From Pohlia nutans (lineage: Eukaryota; Streptophyta; Bryopsida; Bryales; Mniaceae): a DNA stretch of 64,000 nt. Numbering within the stretch: the first letter of the stretch is position 1; the number at the start of each line of letters is the position of its first letter. The stretch lies in contig CM040106.1 of the NCBI GenBank assembly GCA_022496805.1, positions 5,332,001 to 5,396,000 on the forward strand, given 5' to 3'. Positions 10,037 to 21,903 of the stretch are shown here, one piece after another. Made by a program: the position numbers and the translations under genes. The notes under the pieces are model-generated. The model was not told the origin of the DNA and did not search any database. It saw only the letters and a program-made list of their open reading frames with translations.

Positions 10037-11883
10037 ATCAACCTTATTATGTATAACAATTGTGGCCACAAGCCAAAAACTCCACAGGGTTGAACACTTT
10101 TAGGAGAGGCCAGGAGATCTAGACCTATGTGCAGGGACGGGGCTGAATTTTGAGTAGCTTGTAGTGTAGATAGTAGGCCAGCGCACATGCGGTTGCAGGG
10201 AAAAGCCGCGGTAGCAGCCACTGACAGATGAAAAGACATGTGTCTTTGAGTGAATGGGCAACTAATTATGGCTTATCATTGATTCTTTTCTAATCATGAC
10301 GCACACGGCTGTAGAGCCAGAAATGAACGTAAATGTGTTTAAGCCAACTTCTAGTAGAGGTGGTCAAAAGGCTCGGGGATCACACCCCTTTACGTTTTGT
10401 AACCACGTGTGATAATGGGGTATTTAATAGGGGGATATTTATGCACCTCTCAATATTTTTTTTCTCCCTATTTGTAGATAAAAAGCTACTTTGACGTATT
10501 TTTTAGCACCCTATATTTATTTGTAATTGTTTAAAGAGGCTAATTTTTGGCGCAATATTTTTTTTGTAAATCACACAAGTACAAAATAGTGAACATAATA
10601 CTATAGCATTGCAAAACCAAACTCCACGCTTCACCTAACTATCTATGTTTACCCAAACCCTAAACAAGCCTTATCCTAAAATTGCTCTACCAAAACTTGA
10701 GCAAAATCCTAATCACAAAACCAACGAAGGAGAGATGAACCATGAAAGCTAAACCATACACCAAATATACAAGGAAAACATTGCAAATGAAGTGGTCACT
10801 TTACAACATCAATTTGCATGAAAGAAACCCTAGAAAATGCTCACAAAACGCGTAAGCTTGACGATCAAAGACTGAGGTTGTGACAAAACCAATACGAATC
10901 ACAAAAAGCGGTTGAGGGTGATAGTGGAGGTTGTCATATTCTATGCATCTAACGAGGTCCCACATGTTTACGCCATTGCAAAACCCAATGACTATGGAGG
11001 AGTGCCAACACATTCCTTCCTCCGTACCAACGTGTTTGATTCAAATTTGGACAAAAGCTACACACTTCTTCATCCAAGTAGTCAAATCCATAATTATTCT
11101 ATTGATCCTACTAGATACTTTTAGAGGAATTATATACAGTGACGAACAAAACTGAGTACTGATTTGAAACTTTTCCATTCAAACAACCATACCATGAGCA
11201 TCAAAGGGTAAAGTCCAAAAGTGAATATGCAAAAGTTGTAGTGTGTGACATATTACACATTACTACCAAAGTTTGAAGAAAAACTCAATTGTGATTTGAA
11301 AGAAAATGATTTTCAAGGTTAGCCATGTCTAAAACTCGGTTTTGTGCGATATATTTCGGAACTACTTTAAAATTTTCAACTTTTTCTTAGAGCTTCAAAA
11401 AAACTTTTTCTGCCTTGGCATGTTGGTATACATCATTTTAGATTGTTGTACACAAAAATTGAAGGAAGTTGACATTTATAAAATTTAAAACATTCACAAT
11501 TTGACAAACATGCAAATGATGTTGGTTCTCACAATATTTGAAGATTTTTTTGGATTTAAGAGCATGGGACTGCATTGGCCTTTGTATAGAGAGCATAGGT
11601 TGTAACATGAACCATTGTTACATTTTAATGCCCTTGCATTTGAAATAGTTGTTGAATAGGCCAATGTGTGCAATTTGAATATTAGAGCTATATGATGCAG
11701 TTTCTTGGTCTAACTTTTTTGTACAAAGTCTAGAGTTTCTAACGCACAAAATCAATCCAATAAACATGTAACTTTCAATATCATCACAAAGTTCAAAGCT
11801 GCCAGAAATTACACTGACTTTCATAAAATTGACAATTTTTTGATGATATTGAACACGAAAAAAACAAATTGTTGAAACACGAG
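10037..11883. other. AT-rich intergenic DNA, no gene seen
   Basis: Both strands were examined; only short frames without domains are present. The 3' half of the copia element expected here (RT/RNase H and 3' LTR) is absent. Confidence 0.5.
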
Positions 11884-13336
11884 CTAGTCTTGAAAATGTG
11901 AAAACTCAATGGAGCCTGCATCACCGGAGGCTAGAGGATAGTGGGCCTCATCAAATGTGGCATCTTTAGATATCACAATCTTTCTGGTGCTTCTGTGATA
12001 ATTCTTGAATCCCTTGGATTCATGGTCATAGCCCAATAATATACATTCAATGGCTCTAGGTGACCACTTTTTTCGAGATGCTGTAGTGTCCAAGACGAAT
12101 GAGCGACAACCAAAAAATTTCAGATGAGAATCAAAGGGCTAAGAACCTGTGAGCCGTTCATACGGTGTGTCACCACCGTTCGCTCTTGTTGAAGTCATGT
12201 TGATAAGGTAATTTTGCGGTGGACACCGCTTCTGTCCAGAGGTGAGCAGGCACATTGCTCTCATACGCCATGGTCCTAGCTTTTTCCAACAGGCTTCGGG
12301 TTTTTCGTTCGGCGACTCCATTTTGATGAGGAGTGTAGGATTGGGTAAATTTTTGAACAATCCCTGAATCTTCACAAAATTTGACAAAACTTTTGGCAAT
12401 ATATTTGCCTCCCCTGTTAGAGCGAATAGCCTTAAACCTGAATGGTATCTGTAATTCTATCATGGATTTAAAGTGTTTGAACTTGATCAATGTGTCACTT
12501 TACTTCTTCAAGAAGTAAATCCAAGTGAACTTACTGTAGTCATCTGTGACTGTGAGTAAGTACTTGGATTCCAATGGCGACGGTTTGGCAAGAAGCCCGA
12601 AAATATCGGAGTAAACCAGTGCAAGGGGCTGTGAAGCTCGATGGGCGCCGTTGAATCCGTTGCTTCCTGTGCTCGTGACAGATGCCGTCACTACTGGTAG
12701 ATCTATCAGATGCGGCTCTTGTGGTCATGTGCATGCGGTAGCTGGCGGTGATGGTGTCCTGGCGCGACACTATTTGCCGAAATGGCAGGCTAGACACTCT
12801 GGCACGGGGAGTTGTGCGTGGCTCATTGGTGGAAGCCCAATCACCTTTGTCTTTTGTTGCATAGTTACAATGGTTCTGAAGCTTGAATGCCCCAGTCTCT
12901 TGTGCAAAGTCAGCAAGTTCTGTAGTGACCTTGGACCTGCAGTCGGTATGACTGAATTGAGGCTATTTTTTGGTGGTCTAAAGCAATAGAGGCCATTTTT
13001 TCTATTTCTATGACCTAGTGCGACTATTTGATAGAGACTCGGCAGTGGAAAATCTCTAAGTATCCATACGTTGTTAGAATCAAAGAGTACCATCCTTTTT
13101 TCTTTGTTGTCAGTTATGGAGCCTTCTGGAAGTAAGTTTTGGGTAAATCCTGGGATGTACAAAAGACTTTCAAATCTTATTTTCCCGTAATTTGTGGGAT
13201 TTTCGACATTCCCATTTCCTTCCACAAGTAGTGTCTCTCCACCTGCCGTTCTAACTTTGGATCGGTTTCCAGGTCCTAGCTCGCTAAGCGATTCTCTCTG
13301 ACCAGTAACATGCTTAGTAGCACCAGTATCGACATA
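11884..13336 (-). pseudogene. pol: copia protease and integrase (degenerate, pol truncated)
   Basis: Immediately after the Gag stop comes the aspartic protease motif VDTGATKH. The integrase zinc-binding HHCC region follows (LHKRLGHSSF ... CLACHFGK, about 12770-12900), then the catalytic core. The first Asp is in VYSDIFG and the last Glu in HQNGVAERK. The central Asp motif reads IRSNRGGKY, so the catalytic Asp is replaced by Asn. The GKEx-type tail (KWSPRAIECILLGYDHESKGF) is present. Several frame breaks (near 12490, 12690 and 12770) separate the blocks. Reverse transcriptase and RNase H are missing. Confidence 0.88.
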
Positions 13337-14264
13337 TCAATCGTCTATCGATGAGGACTTGCGATGATCGGCCAAGTTCACTTCGGTGAAGTTCACTGCA
13401 AGTTCGGTGTCGCGGTCTGGTTCTTCCTTTGAGTCGGAGTTGAAATCGTCGTCGTCGCCGAAGTTGTCTATGAGGTTAACAGACTGGCTTGCGGCAGATC
13501 GCTCCATCCGTTCCGCCTTCCTTTTCTTCAACTCCGCGGCTAAATCCGGACAAGTCTTCATCATGTGATCGTCGCTTCCACAGTAATGGCATTCTCCGTC
13601 GACCTTTTTGCTTGACTTTTGTCCTCCTTCCTTGCGTTGCGTGAGGGGTTTCTTGTATCCTCCCTTCGTCAGCAGTACTTCTCCTTCGTTTTTATTTTCC
13701 TTGATATCTCTCCTCTGATCGTCCTGTATAAGAATCACGGTCAATTCTGAGGCTGTCGGTAGTGACGGTCGGTACATGACCGTGTTAACTAATCCTTCGA
13801 AGTTCTTTGGAAGAGCCATGAGAACCTATTCTACTACTTTGGAGTTTGCTATGACTTCACCAATGCAGGCAAATTCATTCAGTAGTTCCTTCAAACCCTG
13901 TAGAAACAATGACATAGATGCTCCCTCTTCCATTTTGAGATTGGTCAGTCTACTTCTAAACACGAGTTTCCTACTGTTAGTGTTGCTAGCATACAAGCTT
14001 TTCAGTAAGTTCCAGCATTCTTCTGGTTCTGTAATATTTGCTATGTAGGAAATTACATTGTCCTTGATAGAAAGTGCTATCATGGTGGGGGCCTTGTTTT
14101 TCTGGACTTGAAGAGCAGCTATTTCTGCTGGATGTGTAGGAGCTATGGTTCCAACTAGTGGTTCTACTAACTTCCAGGTGTCCTCTCTAGTCATCATATT
14201 TCTCATTTTGAGGTTCCAGACACTATAGTTTGGATTTTCTTTCTAACTTGGAAGCATCTCCCAT
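13337..14264 (-). pseudogene. gag: copia Gag nucleocapsid (degenerate)
   Basis: The minus-strand frame starts near ATG 14264 and reads through NYSVWNLKMRN, the usual copia Gag N-terminal motif. It continues through the UBN2-like domain (EPEECWNLLKSLYASN, LKELLNEFACIGE) and ends with a CCHC zinc knuckle, CHYCGSDDHMMKTC, that would bind RNA. Early disruptions near 14240 and a stop at 13823-13825 separate the frame into pieces; the frame otherwise lines up. The segment ends at TGA (13337-13339), directly before the protease motif. At that position copia proteins usually have the Trp of WYVD, so TGG to TGA is the likely lesion. Confidence 0.85.
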
Positions 14265-14445
14265 GGAGGTGTCTCTGAATGCCATATTGGCCTAGAACTT
14301 TGATTTGTCTCAACTAGGTGTGATCCTGCAGCTTCTACAGTGTTCTACTATAGTGAGCACTGTCCTGCAATAGTCAAAACTATTCTACCACTGTCTGCAC
14401 TATTCAGTAAATAGTGAGTAAGAAAAAGTCGCTTGCCACACAGGG

Positions 14446-14457
14446 CTCTGATACCAT
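14446..14457 (-). other. copia primer-binding site (tRNA-iMet)
   Basis: TGGTATCAGAGC on the minus strand, three bases after the LTR end, is the standard plant copia primer site. Confidence 0.92.
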
Positions 14458-14459
14458 AT

Positions 14460-14714
14460 TGTAAATCAAGTCACGACAAGTGAGCCTAATGACAAATAAT
14501 TTTGAAGTTAGGCTCTTGACTTGTTATATATGGGTTAGGTAACTAACTAACCCCTGGCTAACTGAATGAGACACTATACTCTTGTCAGAGAGTAGCTGAT
14601 TCCCATAAACAAATTAACTCTGGCTAATTACATGTCTGATATTAAGCTAATGGCGTCTAGCTGCAGTATCTCTACAGAAGATACGGAGATCCTAATGGAT
14701 TAGTATCTCCAACA
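14460..14714 (-). repeat. copia 5' LTR
   Basis: On the minus strand it starts TGTTGGAGATACTAATCC and ends GATTTACA, giving TG...CA ends and a length of 255 bp. A TATA-like stretch (CATATATAA) lies near 14525-14533. The matching 3' LTR was not found. Confidence 0.85.
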
Positions 14715-16457
14715 CCTTCAAATAATCATTTTGTTGCAACTCAAAGTTACAATTTCGGTCCAAAATCTTAAAAAAATCTTGCTGCTAAGATCAAAGAGAC
14801 TAGTAATTCCAGTCTGAAAAATCCAAAGATCATCTATGATTTTCCTAGACAAAGAATTAAATCCCGGTTTTGATTCCACAAATCCTCTCTACATGCGCAT
14901 GAGGAAGGAAAACAAAGAAGCCTATCTATAAGCGCAACAGGGATTTGAATAGGGTACAGATGTTACTCAGCCGAGACGCCTAGAGACAAACGTAAAGTAT
15001 AGTCCTCAGATCCCGAGCAATACTTGCAATGATGCAGACACCAATGAGAGCTTTGAGATCAATACCACCAGCCAGAGCCAACCCAAACGCACTCAAAAGG
15101 CCCCCGCACATCGACTCTAGGCCCACGCTTATCGACCTCAACAGACTTCTTCAGCTGCGCTACCGGTATAAGCGGCACAATGTTCTAGTTGGAAGATTTA
15201 TGAGATGCTGCAAGATGTTGTTGCGCTCCCAGGTCGTCAAAAATCTTGCAGTTGTTTTCCATCATTTTTCACTGTTGTTATAGCCCTGGTTAACTGTCTG
15301 GGAAGAACTGGCGGTTAGTTACAAGTGAGCCGGTTGATTTTCCAAAATAACTGGTTGTATCTTAAGAGTAGAGGCAAAAAACCGGACTAAATGACTAAAA
15401 ATTTGTTATATTTAGTAACTATAAAAGATACATATGGGATATATTCTTTAAAATCTGATTGATTAGATAAAATAAAGGAAATTGACTGGTTGGCTCAAAT
15501 AGCATCCCTAACAGTGCCTTGGTTGAGCTTCTAAGGTAGTATTCAATGACTTGTTAAAAATAGCGAGCCATTCTTAGCCTTCCAAATGTATCTTTGTCAA
15601 CAAAGACTGCAACGACTGGCTGCAGCTTGCAGCCATTTGTGCGTAGGACATCTCACCTCTTTTTATAGCTGCAACATCGGTATTCATGCAACACGGTTTG
15701 TGGATGCGCAACAATGTTTTTGTTTTTGTGGCTCCAACATATGATTGTCCTCCCAGCGCGTCCAAATCTTGGTAGCGTTGGCCAGCTTGCAGCTAAGGTA
15801 AAATTATTTCCTGCTTTTAACTGTCAAAGCATATGTTTATTCAATAGAATGTTCTCAGGACTACAAAACTCACGTTTATTTAACTTAATGTTCTCCTACA
15901 AAAGCACCATCTCACCAATTCACAACTCATTGCTTTCTCTCAACTTATATGTCTATTTTTTCAATCCCTCCTTGAACCTAGTTATGGCATGCACAAGTTA
16001 TATAGCAAGCCTCATGGACGAGTCCAAAAATGATGAGTATGATTTTGATTAGGAAGAAAATTTTGAAGAGGAAACGCGACCCACCTTAAACCTTTCCAAA
16101 AACTTGAGCGATGAAGGAACAAGGGGCAAGACAAAGGGGAGGAGGCACAAGAAGGCACTTCTAAAACAGTACACTAGGAGCTACGTCTCAATAGCTATGT
16201 CTAGAAAATTTAGGTAGTTTAGTTACGTTTACTTGATTTTGACCCCCAAACTGATGGAAAGCTACGTTGATATGACTAAAGCATCGTTTTAGCTACGTTT
16301 TCTACAATTAGCTACGTTATGCTGCAACGTTTGAGGAGAACATGTTTGTATTTGCTATAGTAGATGCATACATGCTATAACTCGCAAAAGTTTGCACAAA
16401 TTACACAATATTCCAGTAAAAGTAAGAAAATTTTAATATAGTAAAAGAACAAGGGGA
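14715..16457. other. Intergenic DNA, no gene supported
   Basis: AT-rich sequence. Around 16170-16310 the word AGCTACGTT recurs several times, suggesting a degraded simple or dispersed repeat. The frame at 15714-16052 has no recognisable domain. Confidence 0.45.
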
Positions 16458-16754
16458 TCAACTACTATATTGCCTAGCTAGGCGTCCTAAACAACCTGTT
16501 GCGGCCATGAATGAATCCATACCTCGTTTATTAAGCAACAACATATGTTGTTCATGCATGGGAAGACTCATGTCTACAAAAACTAACCAAAATTTTGACA
16601 CTAAATGCATGTTGAGCATACTATGCACTTCATATAGCCGATTAGCAACTTTTTCCTTTTGAATAAGAGGCCAAATTTCATCTACCACAATGTCCATTGG
16701 GATGCCTAGAATGAGTTCTTGTCCATGAAACCCTTGTTTTGGGACATAGTCCAC
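16458..16754 (-). pseudogene. Short fragment, possibly F-box-like
   Basis: This open minus-strand stretch of 98 residues contains GIPMDIVVDEIWPLIQK and MHLVSKFWLVFVDMS. The layout (leading hydrophobic helix, Trp-Pro, then a VSKxW-like turn) resembles the start of a plant F-box domain, but no LPDDL motif is clear. The flanking DNA is non-coding and the left gypsy LTR begins 133 bp further on. It is most likely a decayed gene fragment; the F-box reading is weak. Confidence 0.25.
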
Positions 16755-16887
16755 CTCTCTATTTAATCATTTCAACCTCTCTTCTGGGTTTAACTCCTAA
16801 GATCCTCCGCAAATTTAGTACTGATGACCAAGTTCAAGAGACACTCTTTCTTCTGCCAACATGGCCCTAAGTTTGTGAATTGTACAT

Positions 16888-18222
16888 TGTCGGGTAGAGA
16901 GGGTTTTGCTCTGGGAAAACGCGGGGTTTCTAGCTGCAACTAGTTTGAATTCAAGGTATGGGGAAATATGATAGTGTAATTTATTGTTTATACCATTAAA
17001 AACCCAAATCTATGTTTTATTTTGCAAAATAGCAAACCGTGTAAAGGCTTAAACCTTTAAAAACACTGTCAGCATTCAAATGAATGCCACAGACACATAC
17101 TTGCTCCAAATCAAGTGTGCTATAACTTTCTGGAAAGCTAACACAAAGCTACACAATCTGTAAAAATTTCAAGAGAAAATGATTTACCATTCAATATTTA
17201 TAGCGTGCTGAAGTTGAGACTCCAAATATTCACGGCAGCTGTACATCTCTCCACTTCGGGACGCATATCATCTTCATAAAAGCTCCAAATACATGATGCC
17301 ATAATGCTTTAGAAAGCTAACATCACCATCTACGTTGCCTGTAAATCTTAGCTTAAAATATCATACTGTCCGTTTTCTATACTTCGTCAAAAATGGAACT
17401 TCTATATTGAGCGGCAGTTTCACACCCTCAAACTTCTACAAGCATAACTTTCACGTCCTAACTCCAAAACAAGAGTTTAATAGCTTTTTAGAAAGCTATC
17501 AACATAACACATGTGCTCACAAAATTTCAAAACTAATCGATCATTATACAAATTTCTACAAGAGTTTAAAGCGACTGCCTTTGAATTTCGACGGCACTAA
17601 ACCCTCTTTCACTTCTCAAGGCATAACTTTCTCATACTAACTCCAAATGACAAGCGCCACACACCATTGGAATCACAACAAGAAGAGGAACGTGCTCTCA
17701 AAACTTCATTGAAATCCGAGCTATACACAGTAAGTCACTTGTCCTCAAACACACGGCACAAAACTAAAAAACTAAAACATGAACACAAGAAGAATGAGGT
17801 TCGGGAGAAGAAGGCCCCCCTTATCAAGCCACAAGGGGGAACACATCAGCCCATACCTAGCCACATGGGCACCCTAAAACTAATTGGGTGACCCAAAAGT
17901 CTCCCATACCTCTATCCATTCGCTTATTTTAATGATAAACTCACAAAAAACTAAAAGAAAGGTAAAACAATCTTCACCTTTCTTTTCAACAACTATCAAA
18001 ACTCAAATTAAATATCAAAACTCATTCTAAGAAGATAAATGTAAAGTTTGACTCTTATTAGTCAAAACACAAGGCAATTAAAACCTTGTAGAGATTATGA
18101 ATCAATTCATAATCTTTCTCAAATATTCCCTATTCATTTCTTCTTTAAATGAGATATCTTAAAACTCATCAAAATAACAATACTATAAGTTTTTACACTA
18201 TATGCGCATTTGCATCGCGACA
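16888..18222 (-). repeat. gypsy 3' LTR
   Basis: This 1335-bp copy differs from its partner at about 17305-17306 (GC here, TT there) and near 17702 (C here, T there). Small open frames inside both LTRs are identical by duplication and show no domain. Confidence 0.95.
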
Positions 18223-18234
18223 TTCACCCCCTCT
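18223..18234 (-). other. gypsy polypurine tract
   Basis: AGAGGGGGTGAA on the minus strand lies directly before the 3' LTR, as expected for the plus-strand DNA primer. Confidence 0.8.
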
Positions 18235-18265
18235 AAACCTGCACATCCTCCGGTATGTGCCAAAC

Positions 18266-21200
18266 TCAGTCATCTTCTTGATCATCTTCACTCTCGAGTT
18301 GATCTTCATTAATTTCTTCATCTTCATCAACTTCGTGATCTTGCAATGCAGGCAATATTACATTTAAGTCTTCTTCATTAAATCTTCCATCTCTCCGTCG
18401 AAAAGCTTTGATCCGTTTGCCCGCCACTGGTATCCTACAAGGAGTACCATCTAATTCTCGAAGTGAATAAGTGGCGTTATCATGCACTTTTATTACCACA
18501 TAAGGTCCAAACCACCGTTTAGCAAACTTTCTCAGTGTACTGTGTTGATGCTCCAAAGTGCTATCAAACACTAAAACCCAATCCCCTTCTTCAATATTTT
18601 TGGTCCTCAACCGATGAGTTCTATCAAATCTCTCCTTATTGCTCAGTCTCGCAGCTTTAAGTTTTTCTAATGCCATTTGTTGATCCTCAGGTAATTTTCC
18701 AAGCTGTCTAATACGGAGCTCTAAGAGTTTTTCTCGTGTAATACCATCTTCCCATGACAAAAATACCCATGTAGGAATAGACTCCTCAACAGGCATTAAA
18801 GGTTTTTGTCCATACATAAGCTCCACAGGCATGTAACCAGTAACAGTGCTATGGGTAGTTCTGTCAGCCCATAAAGCAAATGGAAGTAACTTAGGCCAGA
18901 ACTTTAGTTTCCCTTTGCAAGCCTTAACCAATGCTTGAACAATGGGTGGATGACCTCTCTCAATCTTTCCATTAGCCTCAGGATTATATGCAGTTGTTAG
19001 CCTTAACTGCACACCGTATCGGTTGAAAAATTCTCTTGCTTCAGCTACATCCAATTCTCCTCTGTCAGCCCTCATCTTGCCAATGCTCCCATATCGACTG
19101 AAAATATCTTCAAGTATAAATTTGCAAATCCCCTCCGTTGCTTTGCTTCGAAGAGCTCTACCTTCAACAAAGTTTGAGAGTTCTTCTCTTGCCAAAACAA
19201 GATATTTCATACCCCAAAGTCCATGTGGCATTGCAACTAAGTCAATCATCCATTGAAAATGAATGGCAAGAGGATAAGTGGGATGTAGTTCATCCCTAAA
19301 TCTCACTTTAGATTGCAATTGACAAACAACACATGAAGCCACAAATTCTTCAACATCTTTATATAATCCTTTCCACCAATAACGCTCTTTGATTTTAGTA
19401 TAAGTGGCCCAAATTCCTCTATGACCGGCCCAAAGTGTATCATGAAATTCTTTAAGAACTTGGGTTTTAGTCTCAGAATCGTCCACTACTCTCAATGGCA
19501 TACCATCACCCCTTTTTGCCCTCTTCCAGAGAAAACCATCTCGCAAAAGATAATCATAAGCACGATGTCTAATATCCTTGAAAGTCTTCTCTGACCAATC
19601 TTTATGTCTCTTTAAAGTGCTCAAATAAAAGCCAATATCTTTCAATCTTCCTTCATATAATTCTGCTTTAAATGGCAAGACTTCATCGCTTGAATTTTCT
19701 CCATTTGTAATTGATATATATACTTCATCAGAAAATTCTTCACTTCCTTCAAACGCCATCATTTCTTCTTCGTGAAAATACCGGGCTCTTGATAACATAT
19801 CTGCCACTGGATTCTTGTTACCAGCAATATGTATCAATACCGGATTAAGTGATTTGATGTAGGCTATCCAACGTAGCATCGCAATATCAGGTGAAGAACA
19901 ATTTTCTATCATACCAAGTAAAGGCAAACAATCGGTCTCCAACACCACATTTGCTCCTATCAAATAATTTCTATCTGCTTTAAGAGCAGTAAGTGCACCC
20001 CATAGTTCTCTCTTCACTTGTGGATATGCTCTTTGACGCTCTGTGAGAATTCTTGCCCCAAATCTTATAGCAAATCGTCTCCCTTCTGCATCATCTTGTC
20101 CCACAGCCCAACCAATAGCTATTGGACTAGTGTCAACTGTCACAATCACCGGTCTTCCACATTCATAATCAACTTGCTTTAGAATTGGTGGTGACTTCAA
20201 AATATTTTTCAACCCGTCCATAGCTAAATCTTGATCATGTTCCCAAGAAAACTTGTTCCTCTTTCTCAATAATTTGTATAAAGGTTCAGACATATGTGCA
20301 AAATGTGGTATCCAAATTTGATAAAAGACACATGCTCCCAAAAACCTCCTTACTTCAGTAATGGTGCTACAAGCTTTCATTCTCCCGATAGCATCAACCT
20401 TCTCAGGATTAGGTTTTCTTCCATACCACCCACATAAATGTCCAACTACCAAAATTTCATCAACTCCAAATTTTGACTTGTCAATCGAAAGAGTCAAGTT
20501 TATTTCTTCAAGTCTCTTCAAAATATTGGAAACATCATCAATATGTTCATTCACAAATATTCTGCAACCATCATCTTGAACACTCAAATTTTTATCATCC
20601 TCCTTGCAACCTTTGATAGGAATATCATCAACAAAAGGTATAGTCTTTTCAGGCACGAACTCTCGTAAAATTTGATTCATAGCATTTTGCATGTGTGCTA
20701 CCGAATTAGTAGCACCTTGAGGCAAGGTACACATTCGTACAAGTCCAAGAGGAGTCTTCATGGTTGTCAAATCTCTACTTTCATTGGCTAGCTGAAACTG
20801 ATCATAACCAGAGTACAAGTCCCCTATAGAATAAATTGCATGCCCAGCAAATGCCTCAGCTACTTCATCAACAATAGGTCCAGATCCTTTGTTTCTGATT
20901 GTCACTTTATTAGCCGGTTGCATATCTTGAATAAATCTCAAAGCTCCTGATTTCTTTGGTACAGTAAACCAACGATTCGAATACGGAGCCATAGAAGGTT
21001 CAAGTATACCCATTTGCATCTTTTCTTTCAATAACCCTACCAATTTCGGAAGCAATGCCCGAGGTACTGGTATAGGCTTCAAATCCCATGGCACATGTGG
21101 TACCGTGAAAATCACCATAGGTGCAACCACACTAGGATGCACACACCCAATCTCATCTGATGAAGAAGCAAAGGCTTTACTATGTTTGAGAAGCATGTCT

Positions 21201-21775
21201 TGAAACTTCTTCTTCTCTGGTTCAGTCAAGAATTCACCCCCTCCAATCTTCATATTTGCGAGTGTCTCTTTTGTAAATTTGTGTCCAATATTTCTTACTT
21301 CTCTCAAACCAGGTTCCTTCTCTGCTTCTTTGATATGCTCATCAAAATCAGATGGTAACTGAGTTGCTACTGGTTTAACCTTCTTTGCCACTGTCTTATA
21401 CTTTGTATGTACCATCACTTCATGCTTCAATCCATAACTGTTACAAACATCAAAACTTGTAACTGCCTTCAATACTTCATCATATAATGCCCGTGAATGA
21501 ACTTCAATTATAGCATCATAAATATCACCATTGATCTCACTGTCTTGCAACTTCTTCAAAACATGGAGTACATCATCTCCAAAGCCTTCTTCTTCAAAGA
21601 CACCATTGATATATTCATCATCCAATAATGCCTTCACTTTTTTTAATTTCTTTTCTGCTTTTTTAACGACCCTTCTGCAAATAGGGTCCAAATCTTTAAT
21701 ACTCTTAAAACTCAAAAATCCACACTCCGTCACACTTACAAAACCACAATCAATATTTTGTACATTTGGGGACAT
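18266..21775 (-). CDS. pol: gypsy Pol: reverse transcriptase, RNase H, integrase (1169 aa)
   Basis: Approximate domains are a leader at 1-240; reverse transcriptase at 245-445, with MPLG-type core LPQGATNS and active site FVDD (about 381-384); and RNase H at 540-660, with acidic residues near 548 (VTVDTS), 590 (KRELWG) and 615 (LETDC). The integrase zinc finger is at 778-818 (HDTLWAGHRG ... CVVCQLQ). The integrase core has Asp 845 (MIDLV), Asp 904 (RADRG) and Glu 940 (NGKIERGH). The C-terminal tail (1085-1140) has the GPYVV-type SH3-like fold but no chromodomain that I can see. The frame is open throughout. It begins 128 nt after the gag stop in another frame, so reinitiation, splicing or another device is needed to express it. 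Confidence 0.95.
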   Translation of the reverse strand: MSPNVQNIDCGFVSVTECGFLSFKSIKDLDPICRRVVKKAEKKLKKVKALLDDEYINGVFEEEGFGDDVLHVLKKLQDSEINGDIYDAIIEVHSRALYDEVLKAVTSFDVCNSYGLKHEVMVHTKYKTVAKKVKPVATQLPSDFDEHIKEAEKEPGLREVRNIGHKFTKETLANMKIGGGEFLTEPEKKKFQDMLLKHSKAFASSSDEIGCVHPSVVAPMVIFTVPHVPWDLKPIPVPRALLPKLVGLLKEKMQMGILEPSMAPYSNRWFTVPKKSGALRFIQDMQPANKVTIRNKGSGPIVDEVAEAFAGHAIYSIGDLYSGYDQFQLANESRDLTTMKTPLGLVRMCTLPQGATNSVAHMQNAMNQILREFVPEKTIPFVDDIPIKGCKEDDKNLSVQDDGCRIFVNEHIDDVSNILKRLEEINLTLSIDKSKFGVDEILVVGHLCGWYGRKPNPEKVDAIGRMKACSTITEVRRFLGACVFYQIWIPHFAHMSEPLYKLLRKRNKFSWEHDQDLAMDGLKNILKSPPILKQVDYECGRPVIVTVDTSPIAIGWAVGQDDAEGRRFAIRFGARILTERQRAYPQVKRELWGALTALKADRNYLIGANVVLETDCLPLLGMIENCSSPDIAMLRWIAYIKSLNPVLIHIAGNKNPVADMLSRARYFHEEEMMAFEGSEEFSDEVYISITNGENSSDEVLPFKAELYEGRLKDIGFYLSTLKRHKDWSEKTFKDIRHRAYDYLLRDGFLWKRAKRGDGMPLRVVDDSETKTQVLKEFHDTLWAGHRGIWATYTKIKERYWWKGLYKDVEEFVASCVVCQLQSKVRFRDELHPTYPLAIHFQWMIDLVAMPHGLWGMKYLVLAREELSNFVEGRALRSKATEGICKFILEDIFSRYGSIGKMRADRGELDVAEAREFFNRYGVQLRLTTAYNPEANGKIERGHPPIVQALVKACKGKLKFWPKLLPFALWADRTTHSTVTGYMPVELMYGQKPLMPVEESIPTWVFLSWEDGITREKLLELRIRQLGKLPEDQQMALEKLKAARLSNKERFDRTHRLRTKNIEEGDWVLVFDSTLEHQHSTLRKFAKRWFGPYVVIKVHDNATYSLRELDGTPCRIPVAGKRIKAFRRRDGRFNEEDLNVILPALQDHEVDEDEEINEDQLESEDDQEDD

Positions 21776-21903
21776 AGTAATTTCAGATGCATCTGCACCC
21801 GTGGATCCCCGAACTCCACGTGTGCATTTTAGAAATCCTGAAAGTCTTCACCAGATCTTAGAGGTGCATCTCTAAGCTGGATTCTGTTTCTTTCATGATC
21901 AGG

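Larger units (their letters stand above)
11884..14714 (-). mobile_element. Ty1/copia retrotransposon, 5' LTR to integrase, 3' truncated
   Basis: Read on the minus strand, the order is a 255-bp LTR (14714-14460), a tRNA-iMet primer site (14457-14446), gag with a CCHC knuckle, protease and integrase. That is the copia order, with integrase before reverse transcriptase. Sequence homology ends near 11884, soon after the integrase C-terminal region, and neither RT/RNase H nor a second LTR is present downstream. Frames contain several stops, so the copy is dead. Confidence 0.9.

Noticed and set aside
10037..11883. Missing 3' half and 3' LTR of the copia element
   Set aside because: Searched by eye for the LTR ends and for RT motifs; none present, so truncation was called instead.
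17335..17891. Two small open frames in the gypsy LTR, repeated at 25027-25583
   Set aside because: They are identical because the LTRs are duplicates; no domain or start context.
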